Translations under genes and position numbers: made by a program | Notes under the pieces: generated by a model | The model's database searches: none | Seen by the model: only the letters and a program-made list of their open reading frames with translations | What the model was told of the DNA's origin: nothing | Source: Marinobacterium rhizophilum DSM 18822 | Lineage (GTDB): Bacteria > Pseudomonadota > Gammaproteobacteria > Pseudomonadales > Balneatricaceae | Direction of reading: 5' to 3' | Assembly (NCBI RefSeq): GCF_000378045.1 | Contig: NZ_KB899116.1 | Location: 1 to 62,067 of the forward strand | DNA: 62,067 bases | In this document: positions 20,322 through 30,072 of the stretch, piece by piece | Numbering within the stretch: the stretch's first letter is position 1 | How the letters are laid out: each line of letters starts with the position of its first letter

Positions 20322-22427
20322 ATGTTTCAAGTAACGACCAAAACATTCGATTTCGGTGGCCAGCAGGTCACGCTGGAAACCGGCCGTATTGCCCGTCAGG
20401 CAACCGGTGCGGTCATGGTCACCATGGGTGGCGTACAGGTCCTGTGTACAGTTGTTGGCGCCAAAAGCCAGCGCGAAGGCCAGGATTTCTTCCCGCTGTC
20501 TGTGCACTACCAGGAAAAATACTACGCCGTAGGCCGTATTCCTGGCGGTTTCTTCAAGCGCGAAGCGCGTCCGACCGAGAAAGAAACCCTGACCTCGCGC
20601 CTGATCGACCGTCCGATCCGTCCGCTGTTTCCCAAAGGCTACATGAACGAAGTGCAGGTGATCTGTACTGTCATGTCCGCTGACAAGAAAAACGATCCCG
20701 ATATCGCTGCGATGATCGGTACCTCTGCGGCGCTGGCGATCTCCGGTCTGCCGTTCCAGGGCCCGATCGGTGGTGCCCGCGTGGGCTTCACCGAAGCTGC
20801 TGGTTACATCCTGAACCCGAGCTACGAACAGCTGGAGACCTCCGAGCTGGACATGGTCGTGGCCGGCACCGCCGACGCGGTGCTGATGGTTGAGTCCCAG
20901 GCGCAGGAACTGTCTGAAGACGAAATGCTGGGTGCCGTTCTGTTTGCACACCAGGAAATGCAGGTGGCCATCAACGCCATCAACGAACTGGTTGCCGAAG
21001 CCGGCAAGTCCAAGTGGGAATGGCAGGCGCCGCAGAAAGACGAAGCCCTGATCGCACAGGTTCGTGGACTGGTTGGCGAAGGCATTGCTGGGGCCTATCA
21101 GGTTGCCGACAAGGTTGAGCGTCAGAACCGTCTTGGCGAACTGCGCAAGCAGGCTGTCGATGCCCTGGCCGGCTCAGAAGAAGGCCAGCCGAGCGATCGT
21201 GCCATCGGTGGCATCTTCAGCTCACTGGAAAAAGAGATCGTCCGTCACCGCATCATTGAAAGCCAGCCGCGTATCGATGGCCGTGACAACAAGACCGTGC
21301 GTGCGATCGATGTTCAGATCAACACCCTGCAGGGCGCCCATGGTTCTTCCCTGTTCACCCGTGGCGAAACGCAGGCCATGGTGACCTGTACGCTGGGCAC
21401 CAGCCGTGATCAGCAGATGATCGACGCTATCGAAGGCGAACGCAAAGACCCGTTCATGCTGCACTACAACTTCCCTCCGTACTCAGTAGGTGAGGCTGGC
21501 CGCATGATGGGCGCTGGTCGTCGCGAAATCGGTCATGGCCGTCTGGCACGTCGCGGTGTCGCGGCGGTTCTGCCGACTCAGGATGAATTCCCGTACACCA
21601 TCCGTATCGTGTCCGAGATTACGGAGTCCAACGGTTCCAGCTCCATGGCATCTGTCTGTGGTGCCTCTCTGTCCATGATGGATGCGGGCGTACCGTTGAA
21701 AGCACCGGTAGCCGGTATCGCCATGGGTCTGGTCAAGGAAGGCGATCGCTTTGCCGTACTGACCGACATCCTGGGTGATGAAGATCACCTCGGCGACATG
21801 GACTTCAAGGTTGCCGGTACCGAAGCAGGCGTTACTGCTCTGCAGATGGATATCAAGATCACCGGTATCAATGAAGAGATCATGGAGATCGCTCTGGAAC
21901 AGGCCTGCGAAGCACGCAAGCACATCCTCGGCGAGATGGCCAAGGTCATCGGCTATGCCCGTCCGGAACTGCCGGACAACGCGCCGGCCATGACGCAGCT
22001 GAAGATCAATCCGGAGAAAATCCGTGACCTGATCGGCAAGGGTGGCGCAACCATCCGTGCGCTGACCGAAGAAACCGGCGCCATGATCGATATCGATGAT
22101 AACGGTACTGTGCGTATCTACGCCGACAACAAGACTGCAGCGAAAGCCGCTATCGAGCGTGTACAGGCGATTACGGCAGAAGCCGAAGTCGGCAAGATCT
22201 ACGAAGGCAAGGTTGTTCGCATTGAAGACTTCGGTGCTTTCATCAACATCCTGCCGGGCAAGGATGGTCTGGTGCACATCTCTCAGATTGCCGACAAGCG
22301 GGTCGAGAAGGTCACCGACTACGTCAACATGGACGATATCGTCAAGGTCAAGGTCCTGGACGTAGACGTCCGTGGCCGCATCAAGCTGTCCATGCGCGAT
22401 ATGGTTGCAGACGAGTCTGCTTCCTGA
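20322..22427 (+). CDS. pnp: Polynucleotide phosphorylase (PNPase)
   Basis: PNPase degrades RNA 3' to 5' using phosphate and is a core degradosome exonuclease. The 701-residue protein has two RNase PH domains (the first with [19 protein letters not shown], the second with [14 protein letters not shown] and [13 protein letters not shown]), a helical linker, a KH domain ([18 protein letters not shown], about 553-610) and an S1 domain ([28 protein letters not shown], about 625-690). The catalytic [16 protein letters not shown] aspartates are present. Its leader carries the long hairpin at 20212-20250, suggesting autoregulation. Confidence 0.98.
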   Translation: MFQVTTKTFDFGGQQVTLETGRIARQATGAVMVTMGGVQVLCTVVGAKSQREGQDFFPLSVHYQEKYYAVGRIPGGFFKREARPTEKETLTSRLIDRPIRPLFPKGYMNEVQVICTVMSADKKNDPDIAAMIGTSAALAISGLPFQGPIGGARVGFTEAAGYILNPSYEQLETSELDMVVAGTADAVLMVESQAQELSEDEMLGAVLFAHQEMQVAINAINELVAEAGKSKWEWQAPQKDEALIAQVRGLVGEGIAGAYQVADKVERQNRLGELRKQAVDALAGSEEGQPSDRAIGGIFSSLEKEIVRHRIIESQPRIDGRDNKTVRAIDVQINTLQGAHGSSLFTRGETQAMVTCTLGTSRDQQMIDAIEGERKDPFMLHYNFPPYSVGEAGRMMGAGRREIGHGRLARRGVAAVLPTQDEFPYTIRIVSEITESNGSSSMASVCGASLSMMDAGVPLKAPVAGIAMGLVKEGDRFAVLTDILGDEDHLGDMDFKVAGTEAGVTALQMDIKITGINEEIMEIALEQACEARKHILGEMAKVIGYARPELPDNAPAMTQLKINPEKIRDLIGKGGATIRALTEETGAMIDIDDNGTVRIYADNKTAAKAAIERVQAITAEAEVGKIYEGKVVRIEDFGAFINILPGKDGLVHISQIADKRVEKVTDYVNMDDIVKVKVLDVDVRGRIKLSMRDMVADESAS

Positions 22428-22443
22428 GCCTGACCGGCTGAAT

Positions 22444-22474
22444 AAAAAAACCGCCTGAAAAGGCGGTTTTTTTT
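22444..22474. terminator. Bidirectional terminator after pnp
   Basis: AAAAAAACCGCCT and AGGCGGTTTTTTT form a perfect stem around four or five bases with A and T tracts on the two sides. It separates pnp (+) from the converging yciC-like gene (-). Confidence 0.92.
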
Positions 22475-22496
22475 GGTCTGCGTTTTACCGGGCTTG

Positions 22497-23177
22497 TCAG
22501 GCCGCCGCGCTTTCGCTGCGCATCAGCGAGTAGATGCGAAAGCCGTACACGGTAACCAGTGTTCCCATCAGGTCGAAGACCACGCTCAGGAATGCATCGA
22601 CGGGGGGGGTGCTGATACCGGCTGTTTCGGCCAGGTAAAGCAGTGGCGCCTCGATCAGGAACAGCGCGCCGAAAATGAGCAGCAGCCCCTTGAGAAGCAA
22701 CCCGAAGTAGACCTCGGACTCGGCCCAGCTCTGGCGTAGCGATGCCACCGGTTTACGGTCTTCAAGTACGCAGATGTAGTCGGCAAACACCAGTCGTACG
22801 CCTGCATAGATACCCGGCACGATCAGGAGCATCAGGCCCAGGGTGACAGCGAAGCCGCTCAGCAGATAGGTAATCAGCAGGCGGCGCCAGTATTTGAGAC
22901 TCAGGGCCACGGCCTGGAAGGCGCTCAGCGGACGGCTATCCACTGCCGATTGCAGAAACAGGATAGTGGCGCCCCAGTACAGCGGCAGCAGGGTCAGGTT
23001 AAGCAGCATCAACAGGCCCGTGCCGGTGTGCATCTGGTTGCTGTTGGCCTCGAAGCCGGAGTCGAGCAGCAGGCCCAGCAGGTTCAGGCCGATAATAAAG
23101 GGCAGCTGAATGCGAGCAATGGTGCCCAGGTGACGACGAAAGAAGAACAGGCTCTGGCGGATATATTCAAAGGTCAT
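22497..23177 (-). CDS. YciC-family integral membrane protein
   Basis: The 226-residue product is strongly hydrophobic, with about five or six membrane-spanning stretches, including GTIARIQLPFIIGLNLLGLLL, TGTGLLMLLNLTLLPLYWG, LLITYLLSGFAVTLGLMLLIVPGIYAGVRL and LLLKGLLLIFGALFLIEAPLLYL. The LIVPGIYAGVRLVFADY segment resembles the conserved core of the YciC/UPF0259 family, whose function is not known. It is the last gene of a minus-strand group rsuA-rsmC-yciC-like, starting nine bases after the rsmC stop. The family call is by pattern and moderately secure. Confidence 0.7.
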   Translation of the reverse strand: MTFEYIRQSLFFFRRHLGTIARIQLPFIIGLNLLGLLLDSGFEANSNQMHTGTGLLMLLNLTLLPLYWGATILFLQSAVDSRPLSAFQAVALSLKYWRRLLITYLLSGFAVTLGLMLLIVPGIYAGVRLVFADYICVLEDRKPVASLRQSWAESEVYFGLLLKGLLLIFGALFLIEAPLLYLAETAGISTPPVDAFLSVVFDLMGTLVTVYGFRIYSLMRSESAAA

Positions 23178-23186
23178 GGTAAGGGG

Positions 23187-24236
23187 TCAGGCTCCTGTTT
23201 TGGCGTCGGCCAGCAGTACCAGCTTGAAGCTGCCGTCTTCGGCCAGGGTCTGGATACGCCTGAAGCGCGATGCGGCACGGCGTTCCAGCATGATTTGTCG
23301 GTTGACTACAAAGGCAGCGATGCCATTGCGATCCAGCAGGCGTGCGGCGGCACTGAGAAAGCGCTCGGTCAGATCGTCCTCGACGCTAAAGCCCGCATGG
23401 AAAGGCGGGTTGCAAAGAATAAGCTCGAACGGGCCGTCGATGCCGGCACCACAGCTGGCGGGAATGACCTCGCCGAGAATGCCGAGCTCTGCAAAGTTGC
23501 GCTGGCAGGCGGCAATGGCGGCGGCATTGTTGTCGGTGGCCGTAATCGGAGCCCCCAGGCGTGCCGCCTGAACCGACAAATAGCCGTAACCACAGCCCAA
23601 GTCCAGAATTCGCCTGGGCGGTGCCTGTAGCTCGGCGACGAACGTATCGAGCTGCTGTATGAGAAAGGCGCTGCCCCGGTCGATCTTGTCCCAGCCGAAC
23701 ACGCCGGGCTTACTCCAGTAGCGGAAGTGCTCATCCGCACAGGCCTGCCTGAGTTGCGAGTAGTCGCGGTCATCCAGCGGGGAGCCCGGCTGCTCGGGCC
23801 GGGTAAAAATGCCGCGCCAGCAGTTGGCGCTGGCTTTTTCGGTCTCGGCCCGGCCCGCAAAGAGCACACGGGTGCGGTCGAGGTAGCCCTTGATGCCTTC
23901 GCCCTTGTCGCCGCTGAGGATCAGTTGGCCGCCGATCTTGAGTACCCGCAGGGCCTGGTTGATGTTGTGGTGTACCAGTGCCTTTTCCTTGGAGACGCGG
24001 TAAATAACCCGGGTAACCGAGCCTGCCGGGATTCCGCTCAGGTCGAAGTCGGACCAGTCGGCCTGCCAGCCGCGTTCCTGTGCGGACTGCACCAGGTCCA
24101 GCCGGTTGGCGATCATGTGAATATTGCTGCGTGGCGCAATCTGGCTGCGCAGCAGGTTCTCGTCAGCCAGCCAGAGCGTATGCGCGGGGGCATCTTGTAT
24201 AAAGGGCAGTAGCAGGTTGAAGGCCGGATCGTTCAT
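23187..24236 (-). CDS. rsmC: RsmC/RlmG-type rRNA guanine-N2 methyltransferase
   Basis: Members methylate guanine N2 in rRNA (RsmC: 16S G1207; RlmG: 23S G1835). The 349 residues have the two-lobed layout of the family: a degenerate N-terminal methyltransferase-like lobe (LADENLLRSQIAPRSN) and a catalytic C-terminal lobe with KPGVFGWDKIDRGSAFL, the SAM motif ILDLGCGYGYLSVQAARLG near 212 and the catalytic ILCNPPFHAG. The C-terminal domain is complete. Its start overlaps the rsuA stop by four bases, and pairing with another 16S modification enzyme favours RsmC, but RlmG cannot be excluded from sequence alone. Confidence 0.82.
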   Translation of the reverse strand: MNDPAFNLLLPFIQDAPAHTLWLADENLLRSQIAPRSNIHMIANRLDLVQSAQERGWQADWSDFDLSGIPAGSVTRVIYRVSKEKALVHHNINQALRVLKIGGQLILSGDKGEGIKGYLDRTRVLFAGRAETEKASANCWRGIFTRPEQPGSPLDDRDYSQLRQACADEHFRYWSKPGVFGWDKIDRGSAFLIQQLDTFVAELQAPPRRILDLGCGYGYLSVQAARLGAPITATDNNAAAIAACQRNFAELGILGEVIPASCGAGIDGPFELILCNPPFHAGFSVEDDLTERFLSAAARLLDRNGIAAFVVNRQIMLERRAASRFRRIQTLAEDGSFKLVLLADAKTGA

Positions 24237-24931
24237 GGTTTGATACTGGCGATCTCTTCGTCCGTGAGGAAGCGGTATTCGCCGGGCGCGAGTTCGGGAT
24301 CGAGGCTGATGCTGCCGATCTGCTCACGGTGCAGTGCGGTGACCTTGTTGCCCAGCGCTGCGAACATGCGCTTGACCTGATGATAGCGGCCTTCTGTCAG
24401 ATAGACGGTGGCTTCGCGGGGAGCCAATATGTGCAGCTCCGCAGGCTTGGTCAGCTTGTGTTCGCCATGTAGCTTGAGGCCGTCCTGGAAGGCCTGCACC
24501 GCAGATTCATCAATGGGGTCGGCCGTTTCCACACGGTAGCGTTTGGCCAGCTTGTGTCGCGGCGAGGTGATGCGGTGTGACCACTTGCCGTCGTCGGTCA
24601 GCAGAATCAGCCCGGTGGCGTCGATGTCGAGCCGGCCGCAGCAGTGCAGTTCGTCGTTGCGGGGCAGATCCACCAGGCTGTTGATGGTGGGGTGGCTGGG
24701 ATCATCGCTGGCGCTCACGTAGCCTTCAGGCTTGTACAGCATCAGATAACGCGGGCCCGGCGCGCCTATGGGCTCGTCATTAAGGCAGACTTCGTCAACC
24801 CCCGGCTCAATATGCACGGCGGGATTGTGCGCTTCGCTGCCGTTGAGGCTGACATCACCGCGGTGCATGATGCGGTGTATTTCCTTGCGTGAAATCCCGG
24901 TTGCCTGGGATAGATACTTGTCCAGTCTCAT
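24233..24931 (-). CDS. rsuA: 16S rRNA pseudouridine-516 synthase
   Basis: RsuA makes pseudouridine 516 in 16S rRNA. From ATG 24931 the product is 232 residues: an N-terminal S4 domain (MRLDKYLSQATGISRKEIHRIM), then the catalytic domain with the signature CGRLDIDATGLILLTDDG (catalytic Asp in GRLD), KRYRV and TEGRYHQVKRMF. The open frame runs 41 residues further upstream, but those residues have no family match. The gene leads the rsuA-rsmC-yciC-like minus-strand cluster and is divergent from the queD-like gene. Confidence 0.92.
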   Translation of the reverse strand: MRLDKYLSQATGISRKEIHRIMHRGDVSLNGSEAHNPAVHIEPGVDEVCLNDEPIGAPGPRYLMLYKPEGYVSASDDPSHPTINSLVDLPRNDELHCCGRLDIDATGLILLTDDGKWSHRITSPRHKLAKRYRVETADPIDESAVQAFQDGLKLHGEHKLTKPAELHILAPREATVYLTEGRYHQVKRMFAALGNKVTALHREQIGSISLDPELAPGEYRFLTDEEIASIKP

Positions 24932-25073
24932 AGCTGCTCTGAATGCTGTGTAAATGCGGCTAGTATACCTGAGCCACGGGGAATTTTGTCGGCCCGCAAT
25001 TGTGTACAAAACATGAAATACGCAGGCGCTTGGGCTAAAATGGCGCCCAGCCAAAGACCTCTATGGAACTCAT

Positions 25074-25910
25074 GTGAAACTGTTTGTCGATAACCTTACC
25101 AACGTCGATTTTTCCTACCTCCACCCGCAGCGCGGTTTGCTGGGCGAATCCTGGCTGGTGCAGCTGGTACTGGATGGCCGGCTTAACGATCAGGGCATGA
25201 TCTGCGATTTTGGTATCGTCAAAAAGGCCGTCAAGGCCTGGATGGACAAGCACATTGACCACGCGCTGCTGGTGCCCACCGGGCTGCCGCGTCTGCAACA
25301 TGCCCAGCACGCAGGTGAAACAACAATCGACTGGCTTTACCCCGATGGGCGTCATTTCTACTGCCGATCGCCGGAGCAGGCCATTACCCTGGTGGGCGAG
25401 CCGGACATCAGCCCGCAGACCCTGGCGGCCTGGTGCAAAGAGCAGCTGCTGGCGCTGTTTCCCGACGAGGTGCAGGGGCTGGAACTGGCCTTTGTACCCG
25501 AACGCATCGAGGGTGCCTTTTACCATTACAGTCACGGCCTGCATCAACACGATGGTAACTGCCAGCGCATTGCCCATGGGCATCGCTCCAAAATTGAAAT
25601 CTACCTCGACGATCAGCGCGAAGAAGCGCTGGAGGCCCAGTGGGGTGAGCGGTTGCGGGACATCTACATCGGCACTCGCTCACACCTGGTCAGCGAGGCG
25701 GACGGCATGCATCACTATCGCTATAACGCCCCCCAGGGCGAATTTGAGCTTAAGCTGCCGGCACAGTACTGCTATGTGATCGACACCGAGACGACGGTCG
25801 AGCAGATCGCGCAGCATCTTGCGCTTGCCATCAAGCAGACGCATCCCGCTTGCGCGGTGATGGTGCGTGCGTTTGAAGGTGTCGGCAAGGGCGCAATTGC
25901 AACGGCCTGA
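25074..25910 (+). CDS. QueD-like 6-carboxytetrahydropterin synthase family protein
   Basis: The 278-residue product resembles the duplicated 6-pyruvoyl/6-carboxytetrahydropterin synthase family of pseudomonads and relatives. The first half begins MKLFVDNLTNVDFSYLHPQRGLLGESW. The second half has the zinc/substrate segment FYHYSHGLHQHDGNCQRIAHGHRSKIEIYLD, where HGHRSKIEIY is the family hallmark. QueD makes 6-carboxytetrahydropterin for queuosine and 7-deazaguanine synthesis. The length, about twice that of E. coli QueD, is normal for this subfamily, whose exact reaction is less certain. GTG 25074 is the likely start; the overlapping ATG at 25072 reads straight into a stop. Confidence 0.8.
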   Translation: MKLFVDNLTNVDFSYLHPQRGLLGESWLVQLVLDGRLNDQGMICDFGIVKKAVKAWMDKHIDHALLVPTGLPRLQHAQHAGETTIDWLYPDGRHFYCRSPEQAITLVGEPDISPQTLAAWCKEQLLALFPDEVQGLELAFVPERIEGAFYHYSHGLHQHDGNCQRIAHGHRSKIEIYLDDQREEALEAQWGERLRDIYIGTRSHLVSEADGMHHYRYNAPQGEFELKLPAQYCYVIDTETTVEQIAQHLALAIKQTHPACAVMVRAFEGVGKGAIATA

Positions 25911-25929
25911 TACTTCTGCCTGGTCTGCC

Positions 25930-28092
25930 TCAGCGCTGGCCGAGCCCTGGCACACTGTAATCGCATACGCCATCCGGAAAGATGCGCTGCAACTGGGCCC
26001 TGTGCGGCTGCATGTCGATGGGGGCATAAAGTCCCCGGTTAAGCGCCTGATCCACACTGATCAGGCTGCACTTGAACAGGTCGCCCCGCAAATCCTCCCC
26101 CGCGACTGAGCGTGGTGTACCGTATATCGGGTACTGCTGCATGCAGGTTCCGGGCGTCTTGCCGTTCCAGCTGCCGTTCCACACGTCTTTGCCTGCGGCG
26201 ATCAGGCGACCATTCGCGCTGAAACAACTGTCTTGTGCGGTAAGTGGGCGCTTACCTTCGCGCAGCCACTGCAGGAGTGTATCCAGCGCCAGCGGCACAG
26301 GATTATCCGGTTTGGCGGTCATCCAGATCAGCTGATTGTCTGCATAACCGTGCTGCTGCAGACGCATGCGGGTACTGAAGGCGGCACTGCTGTGATGCAT
26401 ATCCAGTGCCGGCTCCAGGTAATGGCGCAGATCTATGATGGGAATCGACAGCTCGCCGGTAAAAACCAGTCCTGCCTGCACGGCAGCCTGAATGGCCTCA
26501 GTATCCCCGTGGCTGCGCGCTGCGGGGGTGTAACCGGCATCCGGTGAAAGCTGCATATTCTGGTCACTCCAGGGGCTGAATGCGAACAGGTCGTCATCGC
26601 CGTTCAGGAGCCAGAAGCGCTCTTGCTGCATCTGTGCAGGCGGCTTCCATCCCCCAATGTTGGCATTCAGGTGCACGAAGGTATCGACGCTGATCTGGCC
26701 CTCAAGCAGTGCCTGCAAGCCGTATTGCACGCCGACATTGTCCCATGTCTGGCGCGCATAGCCGTTTTCATCCACGCCGTAGATATAGCGCAGGTCCTCC
26801 CAGTGAGACCAGTGGACCTGGCGTTTGACTTCGGGGCTGAAGCGCGGATCAAAGTGAACAAAGCGCGGGTTGTTGACCAGAGGCGTCAGGCCGCGCCAGG
26901 CCAGGCTGCATTCGCTGCCGCCCAGTGGCCAGTGCGGCGCCCGGCCACGGATGATCATGGCCAGCTCGTACAGCCAGGTGCGGCTGTCGTGGACACCGTC
27001 GCGGCTGTTCAGCCCCGCCACCTTGCGCCGCGCAGGCCAGCTCCAGGTCGTCTGCGCGGTCTGGTCGAAATAGTACTCCAGCAGCTCGCAGTCGAACGCG
27101 TAGATGGTCTGGGTCAGCATGTCCGGATAGGCGTAAAGCGCAATGCCGGCATCGAGCAGACCAGTGCCGTTCTGGCCAATCAGGTACTGCTGTATGGCGC
27201 CGCCAGAGCCGCCGATCCCCAGGGTAAACTCAGGTGTCCCGTAGCGAGCGCTGAACTGGCGCTTTACGCGCCCGGCCGTTTCTTCGGCCAGCCAGATATT
27301 GTAGTGGTTTGAGGTCTGGTTGCCGGTCGAATAGGCGATGGCATAGCCCTGGCGAAGCTGATCGATGCGCCGCTCGGGCAGATCGGTATTCCGCAGGCGT
27401 CCCTGGCGATAGCCGATGCCCACGCCGCCACGGAACTGATAGATCAACTGGTGGTTCCAGTACTGCATGTCTGGTACCGCGGGGCGGTCGTTGGGGCCGC
27501 GCAGGGTGGTGATGTTGTAGATAAAGCGATTGATGGTGCCCGTTTCGCTACGCACCACGAAATCGATGTCCTGTCCGTTGATGTGAATACGGGCGATATC
27601 GCCGTTGGCCTGGTCAAGGGGATAGAACTGGCTGGTACCAGCGCGGTTGTAGTAGTAACTCACCTGTGTCGGGTACAGGCAGTCCTTGCTGTAGCCGAGC
27701 CGCTGCGGTGTTTTTTCGCCCCGCTCATCAAGCGCAAAGACTTCAATGCCAAACCCATCCTGATTGTCCACCAGTGGCTGGCCCAGACCTGAGTCTTCGC
27801 CGTCGCAGGCGAAGGGGTACTGCAGGGGACCGGCGTAGATGGGCTCATGCGGGCCAATCTCGCCCAGGCGAATCGGGTACGGGAAGGGGTCTGGCGGGCG
27901 CTGCCAGTCGCGGGGGTGAGGGCCACCGTAACTGGGCAGAGGTTGATTAACTCTGGGCGCCATCCCCACCACGGTGGGCATGCGTTCGTACTTGCTTGTG
28001 CCAGGCAGGTAGTTCGGTAGCTGGTGCCAGAACCAGACCGCCAGCCCCAGCAGCGGGATCAGAATCAGTGCTGCAATCTTGCCAGCTTTCAT
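25930..28092 (-). CDS. Large exported DUF6351-type protein, possible alpha/beta hydrolase
   Basis: The 720-residue product begins with an N-terminal hydrophobic segment (MKAGKIAALILIPLLGLAVWFW) that acts as a signal or anchor. A large extracytoplasmic domain with at least eight cysteines follows. A nucleophile-elbow-like motif LGIGGSGGAIQQYL places Ser near residue 296, followed by Asp in AYPDM and a late His-rich segment (DLRHYLEPALDMHHS). That suggests a serine hydrolase fold. I recognise the general pattern of DUF6351 proteins but no proven function. ATG 28092 is preceded by GGAGGAGG at five bases, and the open frame upstream of it is not protein-like. It converges with the queD-like gene and is isolated from its neighbours. 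Confidence 0.72.
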   Translation of the reverse strand: MKAGKIAALILIPLLGLAVWFWHQLPNYLPGTSKYERMPTVVGMAPRVNQPLPSYGGPHPRDWQRPPDPFPYPIRLGEIGPHEPIYAGPLQYPFACDGEDSGLGQPLVDNQDGFGIEVFALDERGEKTPQRLGYSKDCLYPTQVSYYYNRAGTSQFYPLDQANGDIARIHINGQDIDFVVRSETGTINRFIYNITTLRGPNDRPAVPDMQYWNHQLIYQFRGGVGIGYRQGRLRNTDLPERRIDQLRQGYAIAYSTGNQTSNHYNIWLAEETAGRVKRQFSARYGTPEFTLGIGGSGGAIQQYLIGQNGTGLLDAGIALYAYPDMLTQTIYAFDCELLEYYFDQTAQTTWSWPARRKVAGLNSRDGVHDSRTWLYELAMIIRGRAPHWPLGGSECSLAWRGLTPLVNNPRFVHFDPRFSPEVKRQVHWSHWEDLRYIYGVDENGYARQTWDNVGVQYGLQALLEGQISVDTFVHLNANIGGWKPPAQMQQERFWLLNGDDDLFAFSPWSDQNMQLSPDAGYTPAARSHGDTEAIQAAVQAGLVFTGELSIPIIDLRHYLEPALDMHHSSAAFSTRMRLQQHGYADNQLIWMTAKPDNPVPLALDTLLQWLREGKRPLTAQDSCFSANGRLIAAGKDVWNGSWNGKTPGTCMQQYPIYGTPRSVAGEDLRGDLFKCSLISVDQALNRGLYAPIDMQPHRAQLQRIFPDGVCDYSVPGLGQR

Positions 28093-28444
28093 ACAGCCTC
28101 CTCCAATTTGAGTTGGGGCCGAAGTCTGACCGCAGTCATATTCAGGTGTTTTACAGGCTATGACATCAACGCGGCACCCAAGGTTACGCAATGTTGTGTG
28201 GGTATCAGCGGGGCAACAGCGGTAAGCCCGCTATCCAATAAGTGCAGTTTAGACGCCGTGATCGTGGCTGGCTGGCAAGTTCGACGCGCAGGCGGGGAAA
28301 TCGGTCAGGAGGATGAGCCTGGTTAAAGGCGGGGTGGCGCGCTGGGAATGGGCTTGATGCAAACGAACCGGGGGCTCGCGCCCCCGGTAGTTGTTCTGCT
28401 GTTAAAACCGGGGCTGCGTGATGCCACCCCGGTGATGCAGGCTC
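28093..28444. other. Noncoding gap upstream of the DUF6351-type gene
   Basis: This 352-base gap separates two minus-strand genes. Its low-coordinate part should carry the promoter of the DUF6351-type gene, but no clear -35/-10 pair is visible. Its high-coordinate part carries GC-rich hairpins that probably end thiolase transcription. No credible small gene is seen. Confidence 0.5.
28367..28388 (-). terminator. GC-rich hairpin downstream of the thiolase gene
   Basis: ACCGGGGGC and GCCCCCGGT form a perfect 9-bp stem with a four-base loop, followed on the minus strand by a weak TTCGTTT. A second stem (ACCGGGG/CCCCGGT, about 28407-28432) lies between it and the thiolase stop. Together they look like a weak or Rho-assisted terminator. 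Confidence 0.5.
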
Positions 28445-29626
28445 TTAGTCGCGCTCGATTGCCAGCGCGGTGCCCATGCCGCCACCGATGCACAGTGTGG
28501 CCAGGCCTTTCTTGGCATCGCGTTTGATCATTTCATGCACCAGGCTGACCAGTACACGGCAGCCGGATGCACCGATCGGGTGGCCCATGGCGATGGCGCC
28601 GCCATTGACGTTCACGATGCTGGTATCCCAGCCAAGATCCTTGTTGACCGACATGGCCTGGGCGGCGAAGGCTTCGTTGGCTTCAACCAGTTCCAGGTCT
28701 TTCACACCCCAGCCGGCTTTTTCCAGTGCCTTGGTTGTGGCGCAGATCGGACCGGTGCCCATGATGGCCGGATCAACACCTGCCGAGGCGTAGGCCTTGA
28801 TGCGGGCCAGCGGCTTGAGACCCAGCTCTGCGGCTTTTTCGGCCGAGCAGAGGATCACGGCGGCGGCGCCATCGTTGATGGTGGAGCTGTTGCCCGCGGT
28901 GACGGTACCGTCACGCTTGAAGGCCGGGCGCAGTTTGCCCAGGGCTTCGGCAGTGACGCCAAAGCGCGGCTGTTCATCGGTATCGAAGACAACCGGATCA
29001 CCCTTGCGCTGCGGGATGATTACCGGAATGATTTCGTCCTTGAAACGACCGGAGGTCACAGCAGCTTCTGCCTTGTTCTGGGACGCAGCAGCAAAGGCAT
29101 CCTGCTCTTCGCGTGAGAAACCGTATTTTTCAACGATGTTCTCGGTGGTGATACCCATGTGGTAGTCATTGAACGCATCCCAGAGGCCGTCCTTGATCAT
29201 GGTATCGACCATGCTCCAGTCGCCCATGCGGGCGCCGTTGCGTGAGTTGGGCAGGACGTGCGGGGAAGCGCTCATGTTTTCCTGGCCGCCGGCGATGATG
29301 ATGTCGGCATCGCCGCAGCGAATCGCCTGGGTGGCCAGCTGCAGGGCCTTGAGGCCTGAGCCGCAGACCTTGTTGATGGTCATGGCCGGCACTTCGTTCG
29401 GCAGGCCGCCCTTGATGGCAGACTGACGAGCAGGGTTCTGGCCGCAACCGGCGGCCAGAACCTGGCCGAGAATGACTTCATCGACCAGAGCGGGGTTAAT
29501 TTGGGATTTTTCCAGCAGTGACTTGATGACGGTGGCCCCGAGGTCGACTGCGGAGATGGCAGCCAGGGAACCATTGAAGGTGCCAATAGCCGTACGGCCA
29601 GCAGCTACAATTACAACGTCGCGCAT
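28445..29626 (-). CDS. Acetyl-CoA acetyltransferase (thiolase)
   Basis: A 393-residue thiolase of the biosynthetic acetoacetyl-CoA type (AtoB/PhaA family), joining or splitting two acetyl-CoA units. The nucleophile Cys89 is in [11 protein letters not shown], the catalytic His is in [11 protein letters not shown] near 349, and the second Cys is in [14 protein letters not shown] near 379. [12 protein letters not shown] and [12 protein letters not shown] are present. AGAGG lies seven bases before the ATG. No phaB, phaC or CoA-transferase gene is adjacent, so context does not separate polyhydroxybutyrate synthesis from ketone-body or amino-acid degradation. Confidence 0.95.
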   Translation of the reverse strand: MRDVVIVAAGRTAIGTFNGSLAAISAVDLGATVIKSLLEKSQINPALVDEVILGQVLAAGCGQNPARQSAIKGGLPNEVPAMTINKVCGSGLKALQLATQAIRCGDADIIIAGGQENMSASPHVLPNSRNGARMGDWSMVDTMIKDGLWDAFNDYHMGITTENIVEKYGFSREEQDAFAAASQNKAEAAVTSGRFKDEIIPVIIPQRKGDPVVFDTDEQPRFGVTAEALGKLRPAFKRDGTVTAGNSSTINDGAAAVILCSAEKAAELGLKPLARIKAYASAGVDPAIMGTGPICATTKALEKAGWGVKDLELVEANEAFAAQAMSVNKDLGWDTSIVNVNGGAIAMGHPIGASGCRVLVSLVHEMIKRDAKKGLATLCIGGGMGTALAIERD

Positions 29627-30072
29627 AGGTGTGCCTCTATAATTGTTGGTAGCGTCTCAATTGTGGTGCGGCGGGACTGTCCGGGTTGAGTCTGAGTGAT
29701 GCTCACCTGGCTGGGTCGTGATGCGGACAAGCGCTTTACGGGCTGCCAGCAAACCGGCTGGTGGTCGTTCATCTCAGATAGATCAGACAGACTGCTGCGG
29801 ATCAGCATAACGGGGAAATATGTTCCCATTATTGCAGGGGCGAAATAAAACTCAGACGTTCGGCAACGCGGGAAGGTTGCCGGCCAAATCGCCACCTGCA
29901 GATCCATGTCGCACTTTGTTATTACGTTTTTAATAATGCGACCGGGACAGTCTGCGCGAGCGGTTCTCTGTTTGTCAAGCACACAGCCTGCAAGCAGGCC
30001 GCATGCTGTGGCGTGGGGCGGGCATACGGGGGGCGTGAGGATGGCTGACGACGGGTCGAAGCCATCCGGGTA
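29627..30072. other. Noncoding gap between thiolase and panC
   Basis: This 446-base gap lies between two minus-strand genes. It should contain the thiolase promoter and the panBC terminator. An AT-rich inverted repeat (TTATTACGTTTTTAATAA, about 29918-29936) is the only structure that stands out. No gene or clear sigma-70 promoter can be supported. Confidence 0.45.

Noticed and set aside
28273-28287. GG-N10-GC sequence resembling a sigma-54 promoter on the + strand
   Set aside because: The -12 element reads ACGC rather than TTGC, and it points toward the 3' end of the minus-strand thiolase gene with no downstream + strand gene. It is most likely chance.
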